NCBI RefSeq assembly: GCF_002777745.1
Contig: NZ_MEIO01000026.1
Coordinates: 94,395-158,394 of the forward strand
DNA: 64,000 nt
Source: Snodgrassella alvi
GTDB taxonomy: Bacteria; Pseudomonadota; Gammaproteobacteria; Burkholderiales; Neisseriaceae
Direction: 5' to 3'
Shown: piece by piece, positions 1 to 7,593 of the stretch
Numbering within the stretch: position 1 is the stretch's first letter
Layout: each line of letters opens with the position of its first letter
Program-made: the position numbers and the translations under genes
Notes under the pieces: model-generated
The model's input: the letters and a program-made list of their open reading frames with translations, nothing else
Databases searched by the model: none
What the model was told of the DNA's origin: nothing

Positions 1-186
1 CTGGATAGAAAATGTCCCGGAAGTTGTTTGAGTACGCTTTTTACTATGAACTGTTTGAGTAAACTGACCAGAAATACCATCTGTATCTGAGTTAAATTTT
101 TGCAGGGTGTCTAAACCACTTGCACTAACCAGTACACTACTGATGGCCATAACGCCGCTAAGCACAATCCTACTTAAGATTCGCAT
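1..186 (-). CDS. lolA: LolA outer-membrane lipoprotein carrier, N-terminal part only
   Basis: The reverse strand reads from an ATG at 186 to the window edge, 62 codons without a stop. It starts with a signal-peptide-like stretch (MRILSRIVLSGVMAISSV) and continues LDTLQKFNSD, then GQFTQTV and a Thr/Ser-rich GTFSIQ segment. This is how LolA begins: the periplasmic chaperone that ferries lipoproteins from LolCDE in the inner membrane to LolB in the outer membrane. A ribosome-binding site AAAGGA lies about seven bases before the ATG. The rest of the gene is outside the window. The signal peptide and the G-x-F-x-Q motif are seen directly; the family call rests on recognition of that N-terminus. 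Confidence 0.8.
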   Translation of the reverse strand, partial: MRILSRIVLSGVMAISSVLVSASGLDTLQKFNSDTDGISGQFTQTVHSKKRTQTTSGTFSIQ

Positions 187-595
187 TAATCATTCCTTTG
201 CTTAACTATTAATAAATATTTTAGCTGTAACTGGATAATGTGGGAACAGAAATTCATTGTTTGACTATTCAATTCAATTTAGTAAGTATGCCTGAAAACA
301 ATCACACAATAGAGCAGCAAACATGCAAAACTATTCTAGTAAACTAACTAATAGCTATGAATAGACTCATGCGTTCCACTGGCAAATAGTAATAAATTAC
401 AAATTAATAATGTTTACTATAAAACGTTCTATGTATTATTTATCGATTAAAGTAAATAATTTAATGTTAAATTATATTAAACAATTAAAATAATATTGCC
501 ATGGTTAACGGCCAAATAAATTTAATCATCTAAGAAAAAGCTACTGGTAAAATCTCGGTATCATCTGATCTTTCAGCAATACCCACTGATTTGGT
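187..595. other. AT-rich intergenic region, no gene seen
   Basis: About 410 bases between the start of lolA and the end of the DUF1090 gene, both on the minus strand. It is very AT-rich with many stops in all frames. The part next to 187 must hold the lolA ribosome-binding site (AAAGGA) and promoter, but I cannot name a convincing -35/-10 pair. I see no RNA gene or strong hairpin here. Confidence 0.5.
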
Positions 596-1009
596 CTACT
601 GCTTGGCAGCCTGCTCAAAGCGAGCAAAGTTCTGTTTTGCCTGTTGAAGTTTTATCTTGTTTTCATTCAATTTATTTTGCAAATTTTCAACATTAGCATT
701 GTTGCCTTTAGACTGAGCCTTGGCCAGTTTGTGCTGGGTTTCGTTAACCTTATTATTTAACTTATCAATCTTCTGGATGTATTTCTGCCGCAAAACTTCA
801 TTTGTACAGTTTTGGGCAAGATCAGTTTTCTGACTAGTTAGTCGATTAATCTGATTCTGGTTTTCGTTGGCACGAGCATATTGCAATTGCTTCTCAATTT
901 GTTGCTGCTTTTCCTTACAGGTGTACCAATTGTTGTCTGCCAAAACAGGTAGTGTAATTGCTAAAGCCAGAGCACAGACGGTACTTTTGGTCATACGTGA
1001 ATAATTCAT
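596..1009 (-). CDS. DUF1090-family small periplasmic protein
   Basis: A 137-residue protein with an N-terminal signal peptide ending near ALAITLPVLADN (cleavage about residue 25), followed by a charged, almost wholly helical body rich in Lys, Gln, Asn and Glu, with predicted coiled-coil character over about residues 30-135. Two cysteines (in YTCKEK and QNCTNE) flank the first helix and could form a disulfide. This matches the DUF1090/YqjC pattern: secreted, about 120-140 residues, with a conserved C-x-x-K start of the mature part. The function of the family is not known. The gene is monocistronic between lolA and an insertion-sequence remnant. Start chosen at the ATG at 1009 because the signal peptide begins there. 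Confidence 0.7.
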   Translation of the reverse strand: MNYSRMTKSTVCALALAITLPVLADNNWYTCKEKQQQIEKQLQYARANENQNQINRLTSQKTDLAQNCTNEVLRQKYIQKIDKLNNKVNETQHKLAKAQSKGNNANVENLQNKLNENKIKLQQAKQNFARFEQAAKQ

Positions 1010-1186
1010 ATATTTTCATCTTTCATATTAAATTTTTGATATTGTAAAACTAATAAGTTGTTTGTACTACATAAAAGGTTATATCTATTTATTAATTAAG
1101 CCAGAGGATTTCATTGAAGGTAGTAACTTCTAAAATCTTTATAGGGATATCTGTAGAGTTATAGATAAACTGTCTCAACGTGATGT

Positions 1187-2149
1187 TGTAAATACCCCAA
1201 AGTTAGTACAAGACTCCGGTAGAAAATTATGCTGTTTGCTTTAGGGTTTTATATTCACTCGGTGTCATATTATTTAATGCTTCATGAGGTCTTTCCGTGT
1301 TATAAATGGTTAGCCACTCTTCGGTTACCTTGCTTGTTCCAGATTATTAAACAGATATAAATCTAGTACTTCTGTGCAATAGATGCGATTAAATCGTTCA
1401 ATATCCCGTTTTGATATGGGCTACCCGCTTGAATATAATCAATGGTTATACCATGTGACTTTGCCCAGTCAATGAATGTTTTTCCGGTGAATTCCGATCC
1501 ATTATCTACTCGTATTGTAGGCGCATAGCCATGATATTCGGCCAGTTTATTCAGATAACGGGTAACCCTGCCAGCCGGTAAACACGTTTATGATTCCATT
1601 TATAGCCGAACTTTTGGGTGCGATTAAAACACTTAGGAAAGCCTCAGCGTAAATGCTTATCCGTGATAGCACTTAGTATCGACATAATCACCAAATCGTC
1701 CGGTAACTTAGGTTGATAATAGTAAGCACAGTGGTTTAAGCCAACAATAGCGTAGCTCATGGTAAGTAACTGAATTATTTTCTTGCAATTCACAGCACAG
1801 GCTTTAGTGCTTGAGTTGGTACTATAGCTTTTTTATGATTTCCTTCTGAAGCTGAGATTTTAAACTCAGCTCAGCAAACATCTGCTTGAGCTTACGATTT
1901 TCAGCTTCCAGTTGCTTTAAGCGTTGATATCTGAGGTTTCCATATCACCATATTTATCACGCCATTTATTGAACGTTGAATTCCCCATACCATATTTAGG
2001 GCAAAGTTCTTTGACGGGGATACCAGCTTCAGCTTCTTTGAAAATAGCTACGATCTGATGTTCAGTCATTTTTGTATATTTAAATCCGCAATGGATTAAT
2101 AAAGAGAATTTTATACTTTTATGCTGTACGATTTTAGGGGATAGTTACA
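1187..2149 (-). mobile_element. Degenerate IS3-family insertion sequence
   Basis: A stretch of about 960 bp bounded by imperfect terminal inverted repeats. The left end reads TGTAAATACCCCAAAG... from 1187. The right end, read inward on the opposite strand from 2149, is TGTAACTATCCCCTAAAA.... The two share TGTAA, a CCCC block, AAA and a GTACA block. Inside, the minus strand encodes broken IS3-type OrfA and OrfB. Full IS3 elements are usually 1.2-1.5 kb, so internal sequence has been lost. I see no clear target-site duplication. The element sits next to a protein-coding remnant (2150-2345), so it may have landed in a gene that has since decayed. Confidence 0.7.
1225..2069 (-). pseudogene. Broken IS3-family transposase (OrfA and OrfB remnants)
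   Basis: From an ATG at 2069 the minus strand encodes an IS3 OrfA helix-turn-helix domain (MTEHQIVAIFKEAEAG, then FNKWRDKYGDME), which stops early after TSDINA. In another frame the expected leucine-zipper continuation RLKQLEAENRKLKQMFAEL follows, so a frameshift near 1930 breaks OrfA. Further downstream, pieces of the OrfB integrase core remain: IRVDNGSEFTGKTFIDW with a DDE aspartate, then GSPYQNG, ERFNRIYCTEVLD and a C-terminal TEEWLTIYNTERPHEAL ending near 1230. These pieces lie in different frames, and the region with the first catalytic Asp looks deleted. No functional transposase can be made. Confidence 0.75.
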
Positions 2150-2345
2150 AGGCAGTGATACTGATCACGATCTAATCCAGCCATTAGGCATGCTTTAAAA
2201 CTGTCCATCAACTTAGTTTTTTGCTTTGGTGTATTGTGCGCTTCCTCAAAACCCAAAACACATAATGTGTACTTTAATAAAAAGGGGCAAGACACATTAT
2301 ATAGAAAATGAGTATGTTTAAATGATGGTTTATTTTGTATGGATA
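2150..2345 (-). pseudogene. Possible gene remnant next to the IS element
   Basis: On the minus strand an open frame without a recognisable start runs from about 2345 towards the IS end at 2149. Its latter half has protein-like composition (GFEEAHNTPKQKTKLMDSF, then KACLMAGLDRDQYH) and then hits a stop just inside the IS. I do not recognise the family. The abrupt change of character at the IS boundary suggests the 3' part of an interrupted, decayed gene. It could also be a chance open frame in AT-rich DNA. Confidence 0.3.
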
Positions 2346-2385
2346 GGGCATGTATACTAATCTGTAATTTACATTATATCTGCTC

Positions 2386-3243
2386 ATGAAAATGTCTATC
2401 GCTGCTTTGCTGGAATCTGCTTTACTTAGTTGTCAACCAGATGAAAAATGTGCCACTACGATAATGGCACAACAATTATGTTTACAAACACCAGCCAATG
2501 CTTTGCAACGAGATGAAAGTGCTGTAATTAAGGATTTTCGTTTTGCCGGACATCCGGTGAAGCCAATGCTGGTGCCACCTGCCAAAGTGAAAAGCCGCAA
2601 GTTTACGACAGTAGAGGGTTATGCTGCCTTATTACATGCAGTTTGTCACATTGAATTTAATGCAATCAATCTGGCACTTGATGCAGCATATCGTTTCCGA
2701 TTACTACCGGAAGAATTTACTCGAGATTGGGTGCGGATTGCCGCCGAAGAAGCGCATCATTTCCAGCTTATGCGGCAACGTTTGCAAGCTTTGGGCTATG
2801 ATTATGGCGATTTTTCAGCACATAATCATTTGTGGGACATGGCCTATAAGACGGCATTTGATCCGCTGTTACGCATGGCTCTGGTGCCTAGAGTACTGGA
2901 AGCGCGCGGGCTGGATGTTACCCCGGGAATGCGAACTAAAATAGCACAAAAGGGGGATCATGCCACTTGTGCCGTTTTGGATATTATCTATCGCGATGAG
3001 GTAGGGCATGTGCAGGTGGGGAATTATTGGTATCAATATCTTTGCCAACTGCGCGGTTTGGAACCATTGGCTTTATTTCGACGTTTACTCAGCCGCTATG
3101 ATTTATTTATTTTTCGTGGCTATGTGAATATTGATGCACGTGAGCAGGCTGGTTTTTCACGTTTTGAATTGGAAATGCTGGAAAATTTTGAGCAAAACCG
3201 CCAGTCTAATGTGCATAACTGGCGGCAGGCTCTGCAAAATTAA
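2386..3243 (+). CDS. DUF455-family ferritin-like protein
   Basis: A 285-residue protein of the DUF455 (COG2833) family, which has a ferritin-like four-helix fold related to diiron enzymes. Putative metal ligands are seen in order: Glu in CHIEFNAINLALD (about residue 91), the AAEEAHHFQLM pair (about residues 121-125), E in PRVLEARGLD, and IYRDEVGHVQVGNYW (about 205-215). Alternating E and E-x-x-H motifs are those expected for a dinuclear iron site. The substrate is not established; an oxidoreductase role is inferred. It is monocistronic, transcribed towards the convergent zinc-uptake operon. Length and motifs are intact. Confidence 0.8.
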   Translation: MKMSIAALLESALLSCQPDEKCATTIMAQQLCLQTPANALQRDESAVIKDFRFAGHPVKPMLVPPAKVKSRKFTTVEGYAALLHAVCHIEFNAINLALDAAYRFRLLPEEFTRDWVRIAAEEAHHFQLMRQRLQALGYDYGDFSAHNHLWDMAYKTAFDPLLRMALVPRVLEARGLDVTPGMRTKIAQKGDHATCAVLDIIYRDEVGHVQVGNYWYQYLCQLRGLEPLALFRRLLSRYDLFIFRGYVNIDAREQAGFSRFELEMLENFEQNRQSNVHNWRQALQN

Positions 3244-3289
3244 AAGCAAAATTATTGATAGAACATATAAGTTTATTGGGCTACCAGCC

Positions 3290-4177
3290 TTATCTCATTG
3301 CAGCACTTATGGCGTTGACATTATAACGGAACATATCAATATACGTTGCAGCAGGTGCACCTTTACTTAGTGCATCAGAATACAGGCGGCCGCTAATTTT
3401 GGTTTGGGTTTCACTGGCAATCCGTTGTACCATTTTTGGATTTTTAATATTTTCAATAAAAATAGCTTTAATATGGTCGCGCCGAATCTGGCTGATGATT
3501 GCTGCTACTTGACGTGCAGATGGCTCTGCCTCTGTGCTCACTCCTTGTGGAGCGATAAATTGAATCTGGTAGCGTTTTGCCATATAGGCAAAAGCATCGT
3601 GTCCAGTCAATACTTTACGTTTTTCCGGTGGTACGGTATTAAACGTTTTAGTAGCCCATGCATTTAGTCCAGCAAGTTGTTGCTGATAGGTAGTCAGCCG
3701 CTGCTGATAGTAGGCTTTACCCTGCGGGTCTACACTAATCAATGCATTGGCGATGTTACGCGCATAGGTCTGCATCAGAACCGGGTCATTCCAAACATGC
3801 GGGTCGGTATGCTGATGATGATCGTGCCCATCATCAGCCATCATTAGTGGATGGATACCGTTGGTAACGATAACCAGAGGAACGTGGCTTTGTTGAGCCG
3901 CACGTTGTAAAGATAAAGGTTCCAGCCCCAAACCATTCAGTAAAATAAGTTTGGCTGTACGCATTTTACGTAAATCCTTGCTTACTAACTGGTACATGTG
4001 CGCATCCTGATCGGTATCAATCAGATTGTGTACTTGAATACGCTCCCCCCCAATTTGTTGGGTAACATCTCCCAGAATACTGAAGCTGGTAATTACTGGC
4101 ATGGGTGCAGCACAAAGTAAGCGGAAAAAGCCAGTCAGATATAGAGCTAAAAGACAGATAAAAAAGCCACGTTTCAT
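3290..4177 (-). CDS. znuA: Zinc (or Zn/Mn) ABC transporter substrate-binding protein
   Basis: A cluster A-I (TroA/ZnuA) metal-binding protein of 295 residues that captures the metal in the periplasm and hands it to the ZnuB permease. Signal peptide about residues 1-24. Metal ligands fit His in QDAHMYQ (about 60), His in DPHVWND (about 127), His in TGHDAFAYM, and Asp in LYSDALSKG near the end. A short His-rich loop, DDGHDHHQH (about 115-123), precedes the second ligand; this is typical of zinc-specific members. I chose the ATG at 4177 because AGGA lies nine bases upstream; the in-frame GTG at 4183 would leave only three bases. Last gene of the znuC-znuB-znuA operon. The homologous neisserial proteins have also been called MntC. 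Confidence 0.85.
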   Translation of the reverse strand: MKRGFFICLLALYLTGFFRLLCAAPMPVITSFSILGDVTQQIGGERIQVHNLIDTDQDAHMYQLVSKDLRKMRTAKLILLNGLGLEPLSLQRAAQQSHVPLVIVTNGIHPLMMADDGHDHHQHTDPHVWNDPVLMQTYARNIANALISVDPQGKAYYQQRLTTYQQQLAGLNAWATKTFNTVPPEKRKVLTGHDAFAYMAKRYQIQFIAPQGVSTEAEPSARQVAAIISQIRRDHIKAIFIENIKNPKMVQRIASETQTKISGRLYSDALSKGAPAATYIDMFRYNVNAISAAMR

Positions 4178-4218
4178 TATCACATATCCTAGAATGGGTT
4201 TATAAACAGTGATTCACT

Positions 4219-5094
4219 TCAAGCAACATGATGGCGTTGACGTTTATATAAACGCCACAAAATACCGCTTTCGCTACCGATAAATAACGACAAAATATAG
4301 ATAAAGCCACAGCACAGAATAATGGCAGGACCCGAAGGCAAATCGATATAGTAAGACAATAACAAGCCAATATAGCCACAAACCACTGCAATCAAAGCAG
4401 CTATTGCCATAATGCCCCCCATGGTTTTATGCCATAAGCGTGCACTGATGGCGGGTAGCATCATTAAACCTACTGACATCAGTGTACCTAGTGCCTGAAA
4501 GCCTGATACCAGATTCAATACCACAAGTACCAAGAATATAATATGCCAAAGTGTGCCTTTGCCATTTACAGAGCGTAAAAACAAAGGGTCAATACTTTCG
4601 AGCATCAGAGGCCGATATATAATTGCCAATACAAGCATGGTTATACTACTGACAATAGCAACCAACGTTAATGCTGCACGGTCTACAGACAGAATAGATC
4701 CAAATAATAAATTAAGTAAATCCACACTATTGCCACCTCTGCTCACCAATACCACCCCAAGCGCCAGACAGGTGAGAAAAAAAGCGGCAAAACTAGCGTC
4801 TTCGCGCACATTGGCAAAGCGGCTGGCCAGTCCGGCCAGCAAAGCCATGAGCAGGCCTGCTATAAAGCCTCCTATACTCATTGCCGGTAAGCTTAAACCA
4901 GCCAGCATATAGCCTACTGCTGCACCCGGTAAAATAGCATGACCAAGCGCATCACCCACCAGACTCATACGCCGCATCATCAGAAAAACACCCACAGGTG
5001 CCGTTCCTAGTGCCAAAAATACAATTGAGCACAAGGCAAAACGCATAAAATCGTAATCGGTAAAAGGGTCTAGAAGGAAATGGGTAATATTCAT
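4219..5094 (-). CDS. znuB: Zinc/manganese ABC transporter permease
   Basis: Inner-membrane permease of the ABC-3 family, about 291 residues, with eight or nine hydrophobic segments and the conserved stretch VGDALGHAILPGAAVGYMLA near the N-terminus, then SVDRAAL, LMSVGLMMLPAISARLW and a C-terminal LPSGPAIILCCG. It forms the channel fed by ZnuA and powered by ZnuC. The ATG at 5094 lies four bases after the znuC stop with an AGG just upstream, so the two are translationally coupled; an upstream in-frame ATG (5127) would overlap znuC and adds residues not typical of the family. Forty bases separate it from znuA. Confidence 0.85.
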   Translation of the reverse strand: MNITHFLLDPFTDYDFMRFALCSIVFLALGTAPVGVFLMMRRMSLVGDALGHAILPGAAVGYMLAGLSLPAMSIGGFIAGLLMALLAGLASRFANVREDASFAAFFLTCLALGVVLVSRGGNSVDLLNLLFGSILSVDRAALTLVAIVSSITMLVLAIIYRPLMLESIDPLFLRSVNGKGTLWHIIFLVLVVLNLVSGFQALGTLMSVGLMMLPAISARLWHKTMGGIMAIAALIAVVCGYIGLLLSYYIDLPSGPAIILCCGFIYILSLFIGSESGILWRLYKRQRHHVA

Positions 5095-5098
5095 TGAT

Positions 5099-5827
5099 TT
5101 ACCTGTCGCACCACTGGTTTTGTTCATATTGCTGCATGGCTTTCGCAGCCTGTTGCAAATATTGATCAGTCAGCACTTTATCTGTTTTCCCAGCGGCAAT
5201 TTTTTCACGCGCAATTAGTAAAGTATTAGGAAAATAGGCCTGTATTTGTTCATAATCATGCAAAACTGTAATCACAGTACACTGTTGTTGTTGTTGGTAA
5301 GCCTTAAGGATATCCAGCAAAGCAAAAGTAGTGGCGGCATCTACAGCATTAAATGGTTCATCCAGTAACAGTACTTTAGCATTCTGAATCAGCATACGCG
5401 CCAGTAATACACGCTGAAACTGGCCATTAGATAATTGGGCAATACTGCGTTCCTTATATTGCAGCATACCTACCTGATTTAACACACTAAGAATGCGGTG
5501 ATGCATGTTTGTTGAGACACTGGAAAAGAAACCAATTTCATACCACAAACCCATTGCTACCAGCTCAAACACACTCATTGGCTGGCTGCGATCAATATCG
5601 GATTGTTGCGGCAGATAGGCAATATCAGACCTTTGCAATTGTGGCCAGCGAATCTGGCCGCTATCAAGATGAACAAGATGCATGATAGCTTTCAGCAGAG
5701 TCGATTTACCCGCACCATTCGGGCCGAATATTGCCCACATTTCATTAGAGTTAAAATCAATACTGATATGGTGGATAGCCGGTCGGTGTCGATAGCTCAC
5801 AGTAACATTTTCAACTTGAATACTCAT
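5099..5827 (-). CDS. znuC: Zinc/manganese ABC transporter ATP-binding protein
   Basis: Cytoplasmic ATPase of the metal importer, about 242 residues. Walker A is GPNGAGKSTLLKAIM (about 36-50), the Q-loop follows in AYLPQQSDID, the signature is QLSNGQFQRVLLARML (LSNGQ in place of LSGGQ) and Walker B is KVLLLDEPFNAVD; the H-loop is VLHDYEQ. The ATG at 5827 overlaps the stop of the upstream 34-codon reading frame in an ATGA arrangement. A GTG at 5860 in frame would add 11 residues outside the family pattern. First of the three transporter genes; the operon promoter region carries Zur-box-like repeats at 5957-6022. Confidence 0.85.
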   Translation of the reverse strand: MSIQVENVTVSYRHRPAIHHISIDFNSNEMWAIFGPNGAGKSTLLKAIMHLVHLDSGQIRWPQLQRSDIAYLPQQSDIDRSQPMSVFELVAMGLWYEIGFFSSVSTNMHHRILSVLNQVGMLQYKERSIAQLSNGQFQRVLLARMLIQNAKVLLLDEPFNAVDAATTFALLDILKAYQQQQQCTVITVLHDYEQIQAYFPNTLLIAREKIAAGKTDKVLTDQYLQQAAKAMQQYEQNQWCDR

Positions 5828-5928
5828 GATGCGCACACTGCCCAAGCATACATCAACCACAGCAATCCCAGAATCACACTTACCCAGGATAAGCGTTTAC
5901 CCACTCCACACAGCAAAAGAGAAAACAT
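5824..5928 (-). CDS. 34-residue membrane miniprotein ahead of znuC
   Basis: An ATG at 5928 opens a 34-codon frame preceded by TAAAGG seven bases upstream, a better ribosome-binding site than that of znuC. The product starts MFSLLLCGVGKRLSW and continues with one long hydrophobic stretch, VSVILGLLWLMYAWAVCAS, enough for a single membrane span. Its stop TGA overlaps the znuC ATG (ATGA), so ribosomes ending here can restart on znuC. It lies between the Zur-box-like region and znuC and so is inside the zinc operon. It could be a real small membrane protein associated with the importer, or only a leader peptide that couples translation. I recognise no named family. Confidence 0.5.
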   Translation of the reverse strand: MFSLLLCGVGKRLSWVSVILGLLWLMYAWAVCAS

Positions 5929-5956
5929 ATTATGCCTTTACCGATTCAGCCTGTTA

Positions 5957-6022
5957 GTAAATGTTACTATATAACATTACAGCAATGATACCCTATAACA
6001 TTATCACAGTGCAAAATGTTAT
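5957..6022 (-). promoter_or_regulatory. Zur-box-like operator region of the znu operon
   Basis: Read on the minus strand, 5980-5957 contains TAATGTTATA-T-AGTAACATTTA, an imperfect dyad close to the known Zur consensus (AATGTTATA-N-TATAACATT). Two further half-sites follow upstream: TATAACATTAT on the plus strand at about 5994-6004 and AAATGTTATT at about 6013-6022. The full dyad lies about 30 bases before the miniprotein ATG, where a repressor would block initiation. Zur control in the presence of zinc is inferred from this match and from the ZnuA His-rich loop. Confidence 0.6.
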
Positions 6023-6033
6023 TATGCTCAAAT

Positions 6034-7593
6034 CTATAACCGGAATGTCTGGTGATGTGTCAGCGACCTGATTGGTACGCGATTAGGGTGTAATGCATGT
6101 TGCAGCCGTGCAGACAAAGGAGAGGGCAGTCCCAGCATAGCTGCGGCTATGGCTTCTGAACATAGCGGTGCGGTTACCAGCCCACGGCTGCCATGAGCTG
6201 TATTGATAAATATGCCCGGCTGCCACGGGCAGGGTTGGGTGAGAGGATAATTTTTATCCAGACGTAACTGGGCATATTTTATTAGCATGGCAGAAGTATC
6301 ACCAACCGGACCAACTAATGGTAAATGATCAAAAGTATCACAACGTATTGCAGCATGCCCTTGCGGGCTGGCATTCGGATATAAATCTGCAGCCAGACGT
6401 GGCAGCCATTGGCGTAATTGTTGCCAGTTAAAATTTTCATCTTCGGCAGATAAACTATCATTGGTTTGATTAGGAAGAAATGTGGCGCCAAAGCATAGTT
6501 TATTTTGCCATTGTGGCGTGATATAACTGGTACCGCTCAGGGCACACTTTGGTTGAAGTGCTTCGGATCGAATGCTGGCGGTAGTGGTTTGCCCACGTAT
6601 CTTGTGTAGAGGCCAGCCAGCAACCGGGTACAGAGAATCACTCTCGGCACCAGCACAAATCACAATATGAGATGCATTAAGATAAAATGATTTTTGCTGA
6701 TTCTGACAGGCAATCTGCCATAAATCATTCTGGCGGGAAATTGCATTTACCTTAGTAGCTGTTAACACTTGTATCAGCGGGTGGTTGAGTAAACTCTGAA
6801 CCAAGCTATACGGGTTAATAGCGGCACCATAGGGCCACCATAGACCACCATATGGAACTTCCATACCTGCAATCTGGCTGGCTTCTGCCGCAGTAACTGA
6901 CTGAAACAGCATGCTGTGAGGATTTTGCAACGCCAGTAAGTTATTACGCTTTTGTTCTGCGGAGTTGTAATCCAGATGAATTACACCACAATCCAGCCAG
7001 CCCTGTCCGGCAGATAAGCTGTTCTTGAGAAGTGTACGACTGTATCCATAGCCAGCCAGCAATAATTCCGTTTGCACAGTGGCATGCGCCGAAATTTTTG
7101 CATATAACAGACCCAGATGATTGCCTGAGGCTGCACTGGCAATTGTATGCTGCTCAATTACTGTTACCGCTATACCACGTCTTGCCAGCGCATAAGCTGT
7201 TGCCGCCCCGGCAATACCGGCACCAATAATTATTACTGAGTCAATCGGGATCGGAGGTGGCAGGGTTAGCCATGGCTTGGATACAGATTCAGAAGAAACA
7301 TGTGTGCTGTTAGCTAAGCCTGAATTGAGCTGAACCCATTGCTCGTATACCTGAGGCTGGATAAACGTAAATTTACCAGACCTGCGGAAGGGATAACAGA
7401 ACACTGGTTGCTGCTGCCAGAATAATTTTGCCTCAAGCCACTGCTGCATAATAGTCTGGCCGGCTGGTGATACCGCAGTTAAAGATGACGGCCATTTTTC
7501 GGCAACAATCACTATCTCTGCCTGCTGATCATTTCCTAACTGCTTAGCTAACTCATCCGGATCCGGCCATTTATGAAAAACGTAAATATTCAT
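6034..7593 (-). CDS. mnmC: FAD-dependent cmnm5s2U34 oxidoreductase (MnmC oxidase part)
   Basis: A 519-residue flavoprotein matching the C-terminal (oxidase) half of bifunctional MnmC, which removes the carboxymethyl group from cmnm5(s2)U at wobble position 34 of tRNA. The dinucleotide-binding motif VIIIGAGIAGAATAYALARR lies near residue 117, followed by the family stretch ASAASGNHLGLLYAKIS; a C-terminal AAIRCDTFDHLPLVGPVGD and NTAHGSRGLVTAPL complete the FAD fold. The first ~110 residues are variable, and the SAM-dependent methyltransferase (MnmD) domain found at the N-terminus of the E. coli enzyme is absent. The start overlaps the stop of the upstream AsmA-like gene by four bases (ATGA). 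Confidence 0.85.
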   Translation of the reverse strand: MNIYVFHKWPDPDELAKQLGNDQQAEIVIVAEKWPSSLTAVSPAGQTIMQQWLEAKLFWQQQPVFCYPFRRSGKFTFIQPQVYEQWVQLNSGLANSTHVSSESVSKPWLTLPPPIPIDSVIIIGAGIAGAATAYALARRGIAVTVIEQHTIASAASGNHLGLLYAKISAHATVQTELLLAGYGYSRTLLKNSLSAGQGWLDCGVIHLDYNSAEQKRNNLLALQNPHSMLFQSVTAAEASQIAGMEVPYGGLWWPYGAAINPYSLVQSLLNHPLIQVLTATKVNAISRQNDLWQIACQNQQKSFYLNASHIVICAGAESDSLYPVAGWPLHKIRGQTTTASIRSEALQPKCALSGTSYITPQWQNKLCFGATFLPNQTNDSLSAEDENFNWQQLRQWLPRLAADLYPNASPQGHAAIRCDTFDHLPLVGPVGDTSAMLIKYAQLRLDKNYPLTQPCPWQPGIFINTAHGSRGLVTAPLCSEAIAAAMLGLPSPLSARLQHALHPNRVPIRSLTHHQTFRL

